Source: Closterium sp. NIES-65
Lineage: Eukaryota; Streptophyta; Zygnematophyceae; Desmidiales; Closteriaceae
Assembly: GCA_948144175.1 (NCBI GenBank)
Contig: CANXME010000552.1
Coordinates: forward strand, 1 to 64,000
Length of the DNA stretch: 64,000 bases
Direction: 5' to 3'
Positions 1 through 10,770 of this stretch are shown here, piece by piece; position 1 is the stretch's first letter; the number at the start of each line of letters is the position of its first letter. The translations under genes and the position numbers were made by a program. The notes beneath the pieces were generated by a model. It was not told the origin of the DNA. It did no database searches and worked only from the letters and a program-made list of their open reading frames with translations.

Positions 1-999
1 ATAACGAAGAATGATGGCTCTGGTGAGAGCAGGGAATCAAGTCAGATGGACTCGAGCTCGAGTGGCAAGGATGGTGGAGTGGAGAAGAGCACGAGTGGTG
101 CCGTGCAGCAAGGTTGCAGTAGCGGCAGCAGTGACTGCTTTGCTGAGGAAGCCTTGCTCTCTGAGAACCCTGAGAATCATTGCAAGGCTTCAGGTGAATC
201 CTCAGGTGGTGGCGTTCTGTGGAATCCGTACAGTGCGGAGGGCCGCCTGGAGGAAATGCCGAGCTTTCTTTCAGAGTGCAAGTCGTCTGGGTTGGAATAT
301 GAAGAGGAGGGGAGGAAGGAGAGGAGGGGGTGGGGGGGAGAGGGGGAGGGGGCCCACCTGGGAGTGGCGTGGAGCTGCCCTGTCCTGCTGCCTGATGCCT
401 CCCTTGGAGTGCCACCTGTGATGCACAGCCTTGTGGAGAGGCAGGAGGAAGGGTGCGAGAGCCAGCAGGATGTTCATTCGGGGCAACCCAAGAGGCAGCA
501 GGGGAAAGAGCGTGGCACCCATGAGCTGGCAGGTGGGAGGGCTGTTACATTTGCGAGAATGGAGCCCTTGCACGAGGGCGAGGCTATGGAGGGGTGTGAG
601 GGTGAGTCTGTGGGGTCGAGTCTGTGGGGGGTTCTCATAGAGAAGCAGAGGAGAGGAGTGTCGGAGCAAGGTAAGCAGGGTCAAGAGAAGAGGACAAGGG
701 CTGCACCCTTCTTGTTGCAGTGGAGCCGTTCAGACGCGTGTGCAGAAGGCAATGCCGGGGACAGCTGGCGTAGGATGTTAAGTGTGCACGAAATATACTG
801 TAGCTGGGGCTTAGATGACTTGTCTTGTGTATTCACCTTTCCCACATGCCCACGGAGATGCATTATGAATGCGTTTAGTCTCCATCCCTCAGAGATGCCT
901 GTGATGCGTTGCTTTTTACCTAGATCCTCCTCCTTACGGTTTATCTCTCACCAATACGTACCACATTTGAAGTTCAGAGAGGCAAAAACAACAGCTTAG
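1..999 (+). CDS. 3' fragment of an unidentified gene, cut by the window edge
   Basis: A reading frame is open from the first base of the window to a stop at 999, so any start lies to the left. The product is rich in Ser, Gly and Glu, with an acidic Arg/Glu/Gly stretch at about residues 95-115. It has no domain I recognise. The low-complexity front part reads like protein. The last 80 or so residues look less protein-like, so the true stop or a splice site could be earlier. No neighbour helps: the next gene starts about 480 bases downstream on the same strand. Confidence 0.25.
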   Translation: MTKNDGSGESRESSQMDSSSSGKDGGVEKSTSGAVQQGCSSGSSDCFAEEALLSENPENHCKASGESSGGGVLWNPYSAEGRLEEMPSFLSECKSSGLEYEEEGRKERRGWGGEGEGAHLGVAWSCPVLLPDASLGVPPVMHSLVERQEEGCESQQDVHSGQPKRQQGKERGTHELAGGRAVTFARMEPLHEGEAMEGCEGESVGSSLWGVLIEKQRRGVSEQGKQGQEKRTRAAPFLLQWSRSDACAEGNAGDSWRRMLSVHEIYCSWGLDDLSCVFTFPTCPRRCIMNAFSLHPSEMPVMRCFLPRSSSLRFISHQYVPHLKFREAKTTA

Positions 1000-1478
1000 T
1001 GTAGTGTATGGAATGATTGGTGGAAATTTTGTGTGAAGAGATTGTTGTATACGCATATGGTGCAACGATCTTGAGCTGGGAAGAGCAAAGCCTTTGACCA
1101 ACATCCACATTTTTCTTTCAACCCTCAAATGTAGTATCCCGATCATATCGTAGCTAGAATCACTATCAAAGTGTACTTCAACATTTATGCCGTTTGGCAT
1201 CACCTGTTCGAGGCATTCCTTGGTTTGGGTTCGGTGCTTCGAGCAGATCTAGGGTTTCTTTTCCTCAGTGGCCTCGCTCAACCAACCACTTCCCAAGATT
1301 CTTGAACTTACCGAACGAAGCTCGATCTAGATCCTACAGTAGTCAACCTTCAGGGAAAACCTATGGCCTCGATTCTGGAGCAGCGAGCGCAGAGCTTCCA
1401 GATCAGTCTCTCATGTCTGATTGATATCATGTAGATACCTTTCTACGCGCTATGTGTCGCCATTGTTAGTCTTAGGCT
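1000..1478. other. intergenic / 5' leader of the URT1-like gene
   Basis: No convincing coding sequence. A short frame at 1194-1424 is Ser/Arg-rich and ends before the likely URT1 start at 1479, so it is probably leader sequence or an upstream ORF. Confidence 0.3.
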
Positions 1479-4067
1479 ATGGCTTCCGAGGATACCGGTG
1501 TGCAGAGGGACGAATCGGGTCCCGGTGCCTCGTGGCCACCGGGGTTTCGGCGTTCCTCCAGCTTCAGCCTACGCACGTCCGCAGTTAGGAGATTCTTCAG
1601 GTGTTTCCGCGCAGGAGATTAATTCCCATCTTGTAGCTAACCATGATTTGAAGGCGGGTACCGCGTGGCATTTCGGGCCGTCCGATGCGAAGCAGTACGG
1701 ATTAGGTCCTGCGCGAGTCGCGCATGGTTCTGATCCGTCTGTCCGCAATCCTAATTTCGGCGACGATTCGTTTTCTCTCTCCGGCGGATCCGGCGGTTTG
1801 ACACACGCAGCGAATTACATTGATTCGGTATTATCTAGGCTAACTCCAGGCAGCGGATTGGGCGGGATGCCTGGCGAAGTGACAGCTCCGCGAGCTCCTG
1901 CGGCCTCGCAAGGAGTTAACGGAATCGGCCGTTCCTTGCACGCGGAACAGATGATATCGTTGCAACAGCAGCCGCAGCCGCAGCCGCAGCAGCAGCAACA
2001 GCAGCATCAGCAGCAACAGGCTCAATTCTTGCAGCAAGATTTCCCACAGCTGCAACGTCATCAGAATCCTGATGCTCCTCCTCCACCGTCAGATGGATAC
2101 TCTCGCATATCAACGGACCACATGCTTTCGTGGCAGGTAGAGGAGTATTTTCAGCAGCAGCGGAGGCAGCAGGCACTCGCAGGGCTCGTGACTCAGCAGC
2201 CGTTCCCTATTGACTCAGGTCCACTGGCATTGCCACGTCATCTGCAACAAGCACTGGGACCACCTGTAGCCACGTCACTGGAGCACAGTCAGCAGCAGCA
2301 TCAGCACCAACAACAGCAGCAGCGCTTTCAGGGCCAAGCCGGTGCTCCGCTATACGTGGACTCTGTACATGCACAGCTCCAGTCACTCCCCGGAGGCGTT
2401 CTCAACACTCACTTCGCGTCAGGCCCATCGGCGACGCAATCGGACGGCGATCTCGGTCAGATCTACGGCCCACGAGTCTCGCAGAATCTCCCCGCTCCTC
2501 CAAACAGTCTCGGGCTTACCCTTGACGAGATACGAGCTCCGCATAATCTACCAAATGTTGAACCATGGCGGCGCCGAACCTTACTGAAAAATACGAGGTG
2601 CCGTCATACCTCAAGGAGCTCTGGTCCGATTCTCCTGTCCATGGCTCTCCGTTCCGCGCGCCGGGAAGGCCCACTGACCCGGGCGGGATGCGCGGCGGAC
2701 AGCCTTTCTCACTCGGGCAAGGAATGATGACTTTTGAAAACTCGCAAAAACTAACCGAAGCAGCAGCAGGAGCACCGGGAAGATTCCGAGGGGAAGGAGG
2801 GTTTGGAGGAAATGGGGAAGGAATGAGCCGCGGGAGTCCGTCTCTCGGTCCGTACCCGCATCCCGGGTTGAACGGAGGTGATCCGCGCTTGCAAGGGTTT
2901 TCCGATCCCGGCGGGCCGTTCGACCAGCGTGTTTCCTCGTTAGAAGGGTCCCCGTTTGGGAGAAAGTCCGTGGAGGCAGGCAGAGGCTCTCCCAGCCGAT
3001 CGTCTCTTAGTAACTGGCCGTATGGGGCGAATGAGGGCGAAACGGATAGAGGAATAGGCGGAGGAGAGGGGCGTGGGGACAGCCGGTTAACCCTTCGCGG
3101 GGAGGTATGGCTGCGCCCGGAGGGGGAGGCGGAGGCGGAGGGGGAGCGGGACGAAGCGCTGGTGTGGCGCAATGGCGGCTGCCGGAGCGAACGGGAAGGA
3201 GGCAGGGCGAAGGGAGGATGGAGGGAGTGGATGGGGTGTGAGTGGCGGCGTGAGCAACGGAGGCATGGTTACAGGAGGCAGAGAAGGCGAGGGGTTGGAC
3301 GTGGGAGGGGACCCGTGGCGTCGCGCTGGCGCCCTGGGCCCGGATGGGCCTCAAGGAAACTTCCCGTTACCTCTGCACCAGCAGTTTCCGTCTGCCCAGC
3401 AGCAGCAGCAGCAGGGTGGGATAATGGGTGCAGTGACTTCGAATGCTAACGGTGGAGCCTTTAACGCGGACGAGCTTACTCTGGAGCAGCTGACCGACCC
3501 TGCTGCTGTGGCGGCGCTGGAAGGCCCGTCGAGCCAGCAGACGATTATGGACCTTCTCGCCGCTGCCGGCAACGCCTTCGCCGCTCCACAGTTGAAAGCC
3601 TCTGGCCTTCACCAGCAGCAGCAGCAGCAGTATCCGCAGCAGGAGCAGCAGCAGCAGCAGCAGTTTCAGCAGCACCACCAGCAGCAGCAACAGCAGCAGC
3701 AGCAGCCGCAGGCGCAGCAGGGAAGGGCGCAGGCAACAGCGCGCAAGCTATTCAATGACGACATGTTTCCGCCCCTGGGCTCGCCCTCCGCCCCCCCGCC
3801 CGGCAAGGCCGGGATGAGCGCGCAAGGCAGTGGCGGCGGGACGGGGAGAGGCGCAGCAGGCGCGGAGGGGGATGGGGCTGAAGGCGGCGCCGGTGTTGGA
3901 AAGGGCGCGGAGGATGTGAGGAATTCTTTGGAGGCGCTGGCGGAAGATATGAAAGCGTTCGACCTCTCTGGTGACCCGACTGGTGACTCGGGTCAGTTTC
4001 AACTGCCGCAGGGGCGTGCGGGGCAGCAGCAGCAGCACGGACAGCAGCACATGTCTCGCAATCAGCC

Positions 4068-4111
<44 letters not shown>

Positions 4112-7100
4112 CACGGCAGCAGCAGCAGCAGCACGGTATCCCCATCCATCCGCATCGCCACCACGCTGCTTTCACTGCCGCCCCTCGCCATCCCCCCGGG
4201 TCCAGCCCTGGCCAACGGTTCAGGCATCCCGAGCAGCAGCAGCAGCAGGGGGGCGTGCAGCAGCAGGAGCTGCAGCAACTTCAGGCAAGAGCCCAGCAAC
4301 AGCAGCAGCAACAACAGCAACAGCAACAGCAGCAACATCAGCAGCAGGGGGTGCAGTTCCGCCCGCACGCCCACCGCCCGCCGTCCCTCCGCGTGGACCT
4401 CTCCCGCCTGAACTCGCACCTGCTGGCGCTCTTCCGCTCGCTGGAACCCACAGCAGAGGAGGCGGAGCGCAAGGAGCAGCTCATGCGCACGCTCACGCGC
4501 GTGGCGGGCGCCACGTACCCGTCCGCGCAGCTGTTCCTGTACGGCTCGTGCGCCAACTCGTTCGGCGTGCGCAACTGCGACGTGGACGTGTGCCTGGCGT
4601 TGGACGGCCCAGATGTGTCGCGTGTGGAGGTGATCACGAATATGGCGACCGCATTGAGAGCCGAGGCATGCTGAACGTGCAGGTGAGGGTGTGTGCTGGT
4701 GAGGAAGGGACGGCGCTGGTGTGTGCAGTGCAGGTGAGGAAGGGACGGCGCTGGTGTGTGCAGGTGAGGAAGGGACGGCGCTGGTGTGTGCAGGTGAGTG
4801 AGGCGAGGGTAGGATAGGGAAACCATCAGGTGAAGTGGAGGGGCGGATGGGTCGTGCGTGGAGGTTATCATGAACACGGCGACCTCGCTCAGGGCGGAAG
4901 GCATGCCCTGGATCCAGCATCAGGGCGGAAGGCATGCCCTGGATCCAGCATCAGGGCGGAAGGCATGCCCTGGATCCAGCATCAGGGCGGAAGGCATGCC
5001 CTGGATCCAGCATCAGGGCGGAAGGCATGCCCTGGATCCAGCATCAGGGCGGAAGGCATGCCCTGGATCCAGCATCAGGGCGGAAGGCATGCCCTGGATC
5101 CAGCATCAGGGGTGCCACGCAACATGTGCGTCAACAACCTTTCCACCTGCTATTCCCCATCCCTCATCCCACACAAGCTCTCACCCACGCGCGTGTGCCG
5201 ATAGTGAAGTTCATGGATCCAGCATGGGGGTTGGCGTGTGACATGTGCGTCAACAACTTGGCAGCTGTGGCCAACAGCCCTCATCCCCCAAACCCCCATT
5301 CCCGTCCCTCCCCTGCTGCAGGCGCTGACCCACGCGCGTGTGCCGATAGTCAAGTTCATGGACCCAGCATTGGGCGTGGCGTGTGACATGTGCGTCAACA
5401 ACCTGGCAGCTGTGGTCGCCAACAATGGCCTGCTAGCCCATTCATACTCCTGCCTTGCCCACATACTTCCTTCCGCATCCCCCACAGGCACTCACCCACG
5501 CGCGTGTGCCGATAGTGAAGTTCATGGATCCAGCATCGGGGGTGGCGTGTGACATGTGTGTCAACAACCTGGCAGCCGTGGCCAACAGCCGCCTGCTGGC
5601 GGACTATGGGCGCCTGGACGAGCGCGTGCGCCAGCTGGCGTTCCTCGTGAAGCACTGGGCGAAGCGGAGGCAGATCAACGAAACTTTCCGCGGCACACTT
5701 TCTTCCTACGCGTGAGTGCGGGAGGGGCAGGAGAGAAGGTGTGGAGGGCGCGAGTGGGGGAAGCGGGTAGGGGGGGTTCAGGAGGGTTGGGGGGGTTCAG
5801 GAGGGTTGAGGGGGTTCAGGAGGGTTGGGGAGGTTCAGGAGGGTTGGGGAGGTTCAGGAGGGTTGGGGGTGTGAGCGGACTATGGGCGCCTGGATGAGCG
5901 TGTGAGGCAGCTGGCGTTCCTCGTGAAGCACTGGGCGAAGCGGAGGCAGATCAACGAAACTTTCCGCGGCACGCTCTCCTCCTATGCGTGCGTTGGGAGA
6001 GGGAGTGGGTGTGGGGGGAAGAAAGAAAGGCGTGGGGGAAGAGTGGGGGGAAAATGTGTGGAGGAAGGGTTGGGAAGGTTTCAGGGTGGTTGGGGATTGA
6101 GTGGTCTATGGGCTTGTGGGGGGAGAAGGGAGAGAGAATCGGTGAGAGGGGGAAGGGAACAACTCTCAGAAGTTATTTCGTGAATACCCTCCCCACATCC
6201 CCCTCTCATTTTCCATCCATGTCTCGTGCCCCCCCCCCCCCCCTCCCCGCGGTGCAGCTACGTCATCATGTGCATCCACTACCTGCAGCAGCGCCAGCCG
6301 CCCATTCTGCCATGCCTGCAGGTGCGCACTGCTTTATACTGTACAATGGCTGATGATGATGCAATGCCTTCTTGTTTTCTGTCAGGCAGGGCACAAGTGC
6401 TGTTGCCCTTGTTGAACCTGTTGCCCTTCACCACTCTCTGTCCTGCCTCTCAATGGAACACCCCCACACCCCCACTAGCCCTCCTCCGCCTGCCCCCTGC
6501 AACCACCAGAGGATGCAGCCCTGTTCTGTACCACATCACATGCTCCAAGCCACTGGGGGAATGAGTGGCCCCGGATGGAGGCAGAGCGGCAGTCTCAAAT
6601 CTCCACCCACTCATTCCCCCCCTTCCTTCCCTCCCCCTCCCCCTCCCTCAACCTCCGCATCCCCCTCCGCCTCCCTTTCCCTTTCCCCTCCCTCCCCGTT
6701 ACAATCACCAGGAGATGCAGCCGCACACATACCGCGTGCAGGTGGGCGGCGTCGTTTGTTCCTACTACGACAAGGTGGACACGCTGCAGGGCTTTGGGGC
6801 GGCGAACGGGGAGACGGTGGGCGAGCTGCTGGCGGGGCTGTTTGAGTACTGGGCCTTCCGCCACGACTACAACCGCTGCGTCATCAGCATCCGCACCGGC
6901 GGCTTCCTCAGGTGACCTCCGAATCCACATGCCATGCCATGCCGCTCCCATCTGCACCGCTCCATGAGTGTATTGGAGCTGCTTTTGAGGATTGTTTGAC
7001 TTCCGCCACGACTACAATCGCTGCGTCATCAGCATCCGCACTGGCGGCTTCCTCAGGTGAACTGCTGGCACGGCTGCTGCTTGAGTACAGCATGCGTACC

Positions 7101-7464
7101 CCTGCTGGCCTTCCGCCACGGTTGAGTTCATCGTGTGCTGCAGTGCCCTGCTCCCTCTCCCTCCCTCACCTGTGCGTGCGCATACATCCCCTCCCTCCCC
7201 TCCTCTCGACCCCATGCGCACACCCACGGCCCCCCCACTGACAGCAAGGAGGAGAAGGAGTGGACGAGGCGAGTGGGCAACGAGAGGCACCTGATCTGCA
7301 TAGAGGACCCTTTTGACCTCGCCCACGACCTGGGCCGTGTGGTTGACCGCGCCTCCATCCGCGTGCTGCGGGATGAGTTCCACCGCGCCGCCAAGCTCAT
7401 GAGGCACGACCCCGAGCCGTATGTCACGCTGTTTGAGCCGTACGTTCGGGAAGATGAACGGTGA
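1479..7464 (+). CDS. URT1: URT1-type terminal RNA uridylyltransferase (TUTase), first exon frame-broken
   Basis: The enzyme adds 3' uridines to deadenylated mRNAs in cytoplasmic bodies. Exons read: about 1479-4682, 5488-5711, 6258-6321, 6712-6911 and 7245-7464 (stop). The catalytic part is clear: 'YGSCANSFG' followed by the Asp pair of 'CDVDVCLAL', then '[13 protein letters not shown]', '[20 protein letters not shown]', '[19 protein letters not shown]' and '[19 protein letters not shown]' in the PAP-associated domain. This follows Arabidopsis URT1 closely. The N-terminal region is long and full of Gln runs (2.0, 3.4, 3.65, 4.07 and 4.3 kb), as expected for a disordered RNP-binding arm. Exon 1 changes frame near 1545, near 2565, between about 3080 and 3172, and at 4668. 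The last break is certain from the downstream splice phase. Either the gene is decaying or the sequence has indel errors. Start at 1479 gives MASEDTG and is provisional. Confidence 0.85.
4860..5110. repeat. 31-bp tandem array built from URT1 exon 1 and exon 2 pieces
   Basis: Seven copies of a 31-bp unit start at 4890, 4921, 4952, 4983, 5014, 5045 and 5076, inside URT1 intron 1. The array is led in by a diverged copy of the exon 1 end (4858-4905, reading [15 protein letters not shown]). Each unit joins the 'RAEGM' coding bases of exon 1 to 'GGATCCAGCATC', which matches the 'MDPAS' bases of exon 2. After the last unit the sequence runs on as exon 2 ('ACATGTGCGTCAACAACC'). Confidence 0.85.
5165..5430 (+). 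repeat. two acceptor-side echoes of URT1 exon 2
   Basis: Partial copies of exon 2 begin at about 5173 and 5320, upstream of the complete exon at 5488. Each reads the '[13 protein letters not shown]...CDMCVNN' segment and then dissolves into intron-like sequence. The second keeps a usable acceptor (CTGCTGCAG before GCGCTGACC). Neither has a donor site, so they look like truncated decoy exons. Confidence 0.8.
5776..5875. repeat. G-rich minisatellite in URT1 intron 2
   Basis: About five copies of a 17-20 bp unit of the form GGTTCAGGAGGGTTGGGG lie directly before the donor-side exon 2 echo. Confidence 0.7.
5876..5996 (+). repeat. donor-side echo of URT1 exon 2
   Basis: About 115 bases repeat the end of exon 2 ('[20 protein letters not shown]...SSYA') with a few synonymous changes, followed by TATGC and GTGCGT, so a GT donor remains. 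It sits 165 bases after the true donor at 5712. Confidence 0.8.
6500..6530 (+). repeat. short acceptor-side echo of URT1 exon 4
   Basis: CAACCACCAG followed by AGGATGCAGCC mimics the genuine acceptor at 6710-6711 and the first bases of exon 4. It keeps the AG. Confidence 0.6.
6985..7130 (+). repeat. donor-side echo of URT1 exon 4
   Basis: 6988-7056 repeats the exon 4 end ('[19 protein letters not shown]' coding bases) with its GT donor. A second, shorter fragment at 7059-7120 resembles an earlier part of exon 4 ('[14 protein letters not shown]'). Confidence 0.75.
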
Positions 7465-7953
7465 GGATTGAGGCGAGTTCCACCGCGCTCCCAAGCTCAT
7501 GCGCCATAATCCTGAGAAGTGGTTCACGCTGTTTGAGCCGTACGCTTGCAAACGGTGAGGATGAATGGTGAGGATGAACGGTGGAGATTGGGCGGTGGAG
7601 ACGGACGATGGAGATCAGCTGTTCGTTTGGCATGGTGTTTGGGCCGTACATGTGAGAAGATCAACGGCTTGCGATCACTATGTAACAGCGTTAGCCATTC
7701 ATCGTAGGTAAGCAGTCAACCTTCCATGCATCCCTGAACACTAATGAGGGGTGCCTATATGCACTACACACTAATCTCTATGATTTAGCGTTACTGATTC
7801 CAGTTCTCTTGCTAAGATGCAATTTTTACATTTCACTTTGACTCAGATCAGCTGAATCGAATTCCATGCATTCATAATTCCACTACCAGTCCACAATAGA
7901 CTTGACTTATCACAACAGAATGTTTCTAACTGCTTACAACAGGACAGTGCTCA
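7465..7953. other. 3' flank of URT1 with echoes of its last exon
   Basis: Directly after the stop, 7474-7560 repeats the coding bases of '[14 protein letters not shown]...LFEPY' with changes, and a weaker copy follows at 7630-7660. The rest up to the convergent minus-strand ORF is AT-richer and shows nothing I recognise; it probably holds both polyadenylation regions. Confidence 0.5.
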
Positions 7954-10770
7954 TTACAAGTGGCATGAGGGCCAGCTATCCAAACAATCATAACCACTGC
8001 TTGTAGTTTGACAAAACTCTAAACAAGACTTGACTCTTCTAAGCCTATCAGTGCCGGAGCACCTCTTCTCAATGATTGGATCTGCTATCTTGAAATCCGG
8101 GCTCCAGGGCGAGCCACGTGGCAGCAGACTATTGGTCGACGTCCAGTGGCAGTCGGAGGAGAAGGGAGACGAGATGGATGGTTCTGGAGAATGCACCAGT
8201 GTCACCCCGTGAACGTCGTAGGGCGGGAAGCATGCCTTTTTCAGGATCTCATGTACCTCCTCCCGCTTGGTTACCGGTACCGGTATCTCATCCCTCCCAT
8301 CATTGACATCTCCCAGTTTTCTCTCCTCTGACTCATCCGCAGTGTGCCTCTCATCTGCTTGTTCCGTCTCACATGTCTTACATCTCTCACCTCTCTCCCC
8401 ACACCTCTCAACCGATTCTTTCACGGATGTTCCTTCAGCCTGTGCTTGCCTGTCAGGGCAAGGAGACGTATATTTGGGAAACGCAGCATCTGAAGAAGAT
8501 CCGATTGGGAAGCTCCCTTCTGACTGCGCTCCGCTGTAGCAAAGAGGAGGGGAAAACCAGGCGACAGTGGGAGGAGCTGTGAAGGAGGAGCTTCTCCTCA
8601 TGCTGCTCCTCAGTATGCCTGACTGCCTTCTTCCGCTCCTTGAAACGAGGCTGCTTCTAGCAGCATTGGAGGAGTCGTTGCTCCTGTCGATTTTTTCTGA
8701 AGATTCCACATGAGCAGCAACTAAGGATGCCACAGTACCACCTTCTCTCCCTTCCTCCCCTCGTCCCTCCACTTCGTAGCCCCCATTCCCTTCCCCCGCC
8801 TTCCCGTTTTCCCCACCCACCGCCTCTGCTCCCACTTTATCCTCTGCTGTTCCTGCCTTCTTCCCCCCTTCACGTCGCCTCCTCCTGCCGGTGCTATCAT
8901 CAACAGCACAGCTACTCACAACAGCAAGGCTACTTCCAAACGCAATGCTGCTGGCAATGGCAAGACTCCCTCCGAAAGACAGGCTAGTTGCAATCGCCAG
9001 CGTGCTACCGAACGCCAGGCTGCATCCCAGAGCCAGGCTCCTCCCAATCGCATCCCCAGCAGTACTGCCGCTTACATAAGTGCTCGCATAAGTGCTGCTG
9101 CTGCGGGCGCTGCTAATAGCGCTGGCGTTCGTGCTGGCGACGCTGATGTTGCTACCCAAACCCTCTCCCATATATTTCCCCTGAGACTCGCTTCTAGCGG
9201 TGGCAGTAGCAGTTTCCGTAGCAGTGTGAATCCCGGTCCGCCCGTGCTCTGACATCGGCCGGCTGACCTCAGCGGTGACGTCATGGCCGTGATCCAAGGC
9301 TGCGCACACGTCAGCACCATAAGTAGACTCGGCAGGACAGTCGCCGAGGCTGATTCGCTCGACCCAGACTCGGCACATCTTGCACCGATCCACCTCCCGA
9401 ACCAGCGACCCATGGCCTAGTAAGGACCTGAGAGCAAGACTCTTCCCCATCTCCCATCCCTCCTCCCTCATCCCCGTTCCCCCCTCCTCGTCCGATCCAA
9501 CCTTCACCACAAAAGCAGCCTTGATTCTCGCCTCTGCAGACTCCCTCTCCCAGAATTCACCTGAAGGTTCACCTGAAGAGCCACCTGAGAATCCCTGGTG
9601 CGGTGGCATCCCCCGAGTTCCAGCTCTCTTGCTCAGTTGAGCATGTGGCGACATGGCTCGTCCCAAGCCACCTTGCCGCTTCTTCAGAGCCAGCTGCACC
9701 CTCGAAACTCCCTTGCAAGGCACGTGGTCCTGCGACAACGCGCCGTGGCGTCTCCCCTTGCTCCCCCATCCTCCACGCGTCGCTCTGTTCGAGGGGTTCC
9801 ATGCTCCGCCGCGCATCTTCCCGCAGCAAGCGTGCACGCGCCGCTGGATCCGCGACAGCGCCATGTGCATGCGGAATTCGCGCCGTTGGTGGCGGATGAA
9901 AGTGGTTACCGTCGGGAATGGGTTCGACGTGAGTGCTGACGTGTCCTCTGCCACGGTGGCGGATGCTGATCCAGCCTCGTCATGATCGCCGGAAGCGATC
10001 GTCTCAGTCAGACTCAGATTCCGAGGCGGCGGAATGACCGCGGGGTCAGCCCCGATAGCGTCAACGTCAATATCCTCATCCGAATTCTCGTTATAGCATG
10101 ACGCAGCGTCACACGTGAGGCGTGCAGGCTGCTCCATATGATCGCTGGCCGAGTCTTCGTCAGAATCCGTGTTATTAAGGTCGAATTCAGCTACGACTTC
10201 AGACGTTAGCGCGGCGGCTGTTAACGAATCAAGCGTTGCCGAGCTGGACATCACCTCGTCCTTGTAAGGAACTTCTTCCTCAGAATCGGACAGAATCCCT
10301 GGTATGTCGGAGGCTTCATTGCTTCGCTGTCCCGCCAACTCATGGAGACCGCTCGTGTCGAGTGTTTCTGGGAGTGTGAAAGAGTCGACCGCGGTAGCGG
10401 CGGCGGCGGCGGAGGCGTGGGGGGCAGCTCCAACGCATGACGGGGAGACGCGGCCAAATGGGGAGGATTTTGCACACTTCTGTTCCATCCGTTTTTCGAA
10501 TTCTTCCTCTCCGCATGATGCCATTAACATGCCACCGTCATGGCAATTCTCCTCCCTCGACTCGTGAGACGTTTCAATTGTCGCACACTTATGTTCTATC
10601 CCTTCCTCGCCGGATTCGTTCTCTCCACGTGTTGTTTTGTGGTGGTGGGTGGCGTCGCGACGACTCGCCGAAAACGGACCCTCCTCCTTCAGCGTTGATA
10701 ACGGACGCGCCAGTAGGCCCGCCAAAACAATCATTCCGCGCCCCCAACTGGTGGAAAGACTCGGAGGCAT
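7954..10770 (-). CDS. 938-residue protein of unknown function, intronless
   Basis: Single open frame from ATG at 10770 to the stop at 7954. I do not recognise a domain. The first 35 or so residues are basic and hydrophobic without acids until about 29, so an organelle transit peptide is possible. Residues about 150-250 are acidic and Ser/Asp-rich. A basic, Arg-rich block with paired Cys lies at about 300-370, and a C-K-M-C pair near 490. At about 569-622 there is a six-residue repeat (S-L-A-F-G-S type, about seven turns). The C-terminal half is Ser/Arg/Gly/Glu-rich. The length and absence of stops in GC-rich DNA favour a real gene, but introns or a different start cannot be excluded. Confidence 0.5.
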   Translation of the reverse strand: MPPSLSTSWGRGMIVLAGLLARPLSTLKEEGPFSASRRDATHHHKTTRGENESGEEGIEHKCATIETSHESREENCHDGGMLMASCGEEEFEKRMEQKCAKSSPFGRVSPSCVGAAPHASAAAAATAVDSFTLPETLDTSGLHELAGQRSNEASDIPGILSDSEEEVPYKDEVMSSSATLDSLTAAALTSEVVAEFDLNNTDSDEDSASDHMEQPARLTCDAASCYNENSDEDIDVDAIGADPAVIPPPRNLSLTETIASGDHDEAGSASATVAEDTSALTSNPFPTVTTFIRHQRREFRMHMALSRIQRRVHACCGKMRGGAWNPSNRATRGGWGSKGRRHGALSQDHVPCKGVSRVQLALKKRQGGLGRAMSPHAQLSKRAGTRGMPPHQGFSGGSSGEPSGEFWERESAEARIKAAFVVKVGSDEEGGTGMREEGWEMGKSLALRSLLGHGSLVREVDRCKMCRVWVERISLGDCPAESTYGADVCAALDHGHDVTAEVSRPMSEHGRTGIHTATETATATARSESQGKYMGEGLGSNISVASTNASAISSARSSSTYASTYVSGSTAGDAIGRSLALGCSLAFGSTLAIATSLSFGGSLAIASSIAFGSSLAVVSSCAVDDSTGRRRRREGGKKAGTAEDKVGAEAVGGENGKAGEGNGGYEVEGRGEEGREGGTVASLVAAHVESSEKIDRSNDSSNAARSSLVSRSGRRQSGILRSSMRRSSSFTAPPTVAWFSPPLCYSGAQSEGSFPIGSSSDAAFPKYTSPCPDRQAQAEGTSVKESVERCGERGERCKTCETEQADERHTADESEERKLGDVNDGRDEIPVPVTKREEVHEILKKACFPPYDVHGVTLVHSPEPSISSPFSSDCHWTSTNSLLPRGSPWSPDFKIADPIIEKRCSGTDRLRRVKSCLEFCQTTSSGYDCLDSWPSCHL

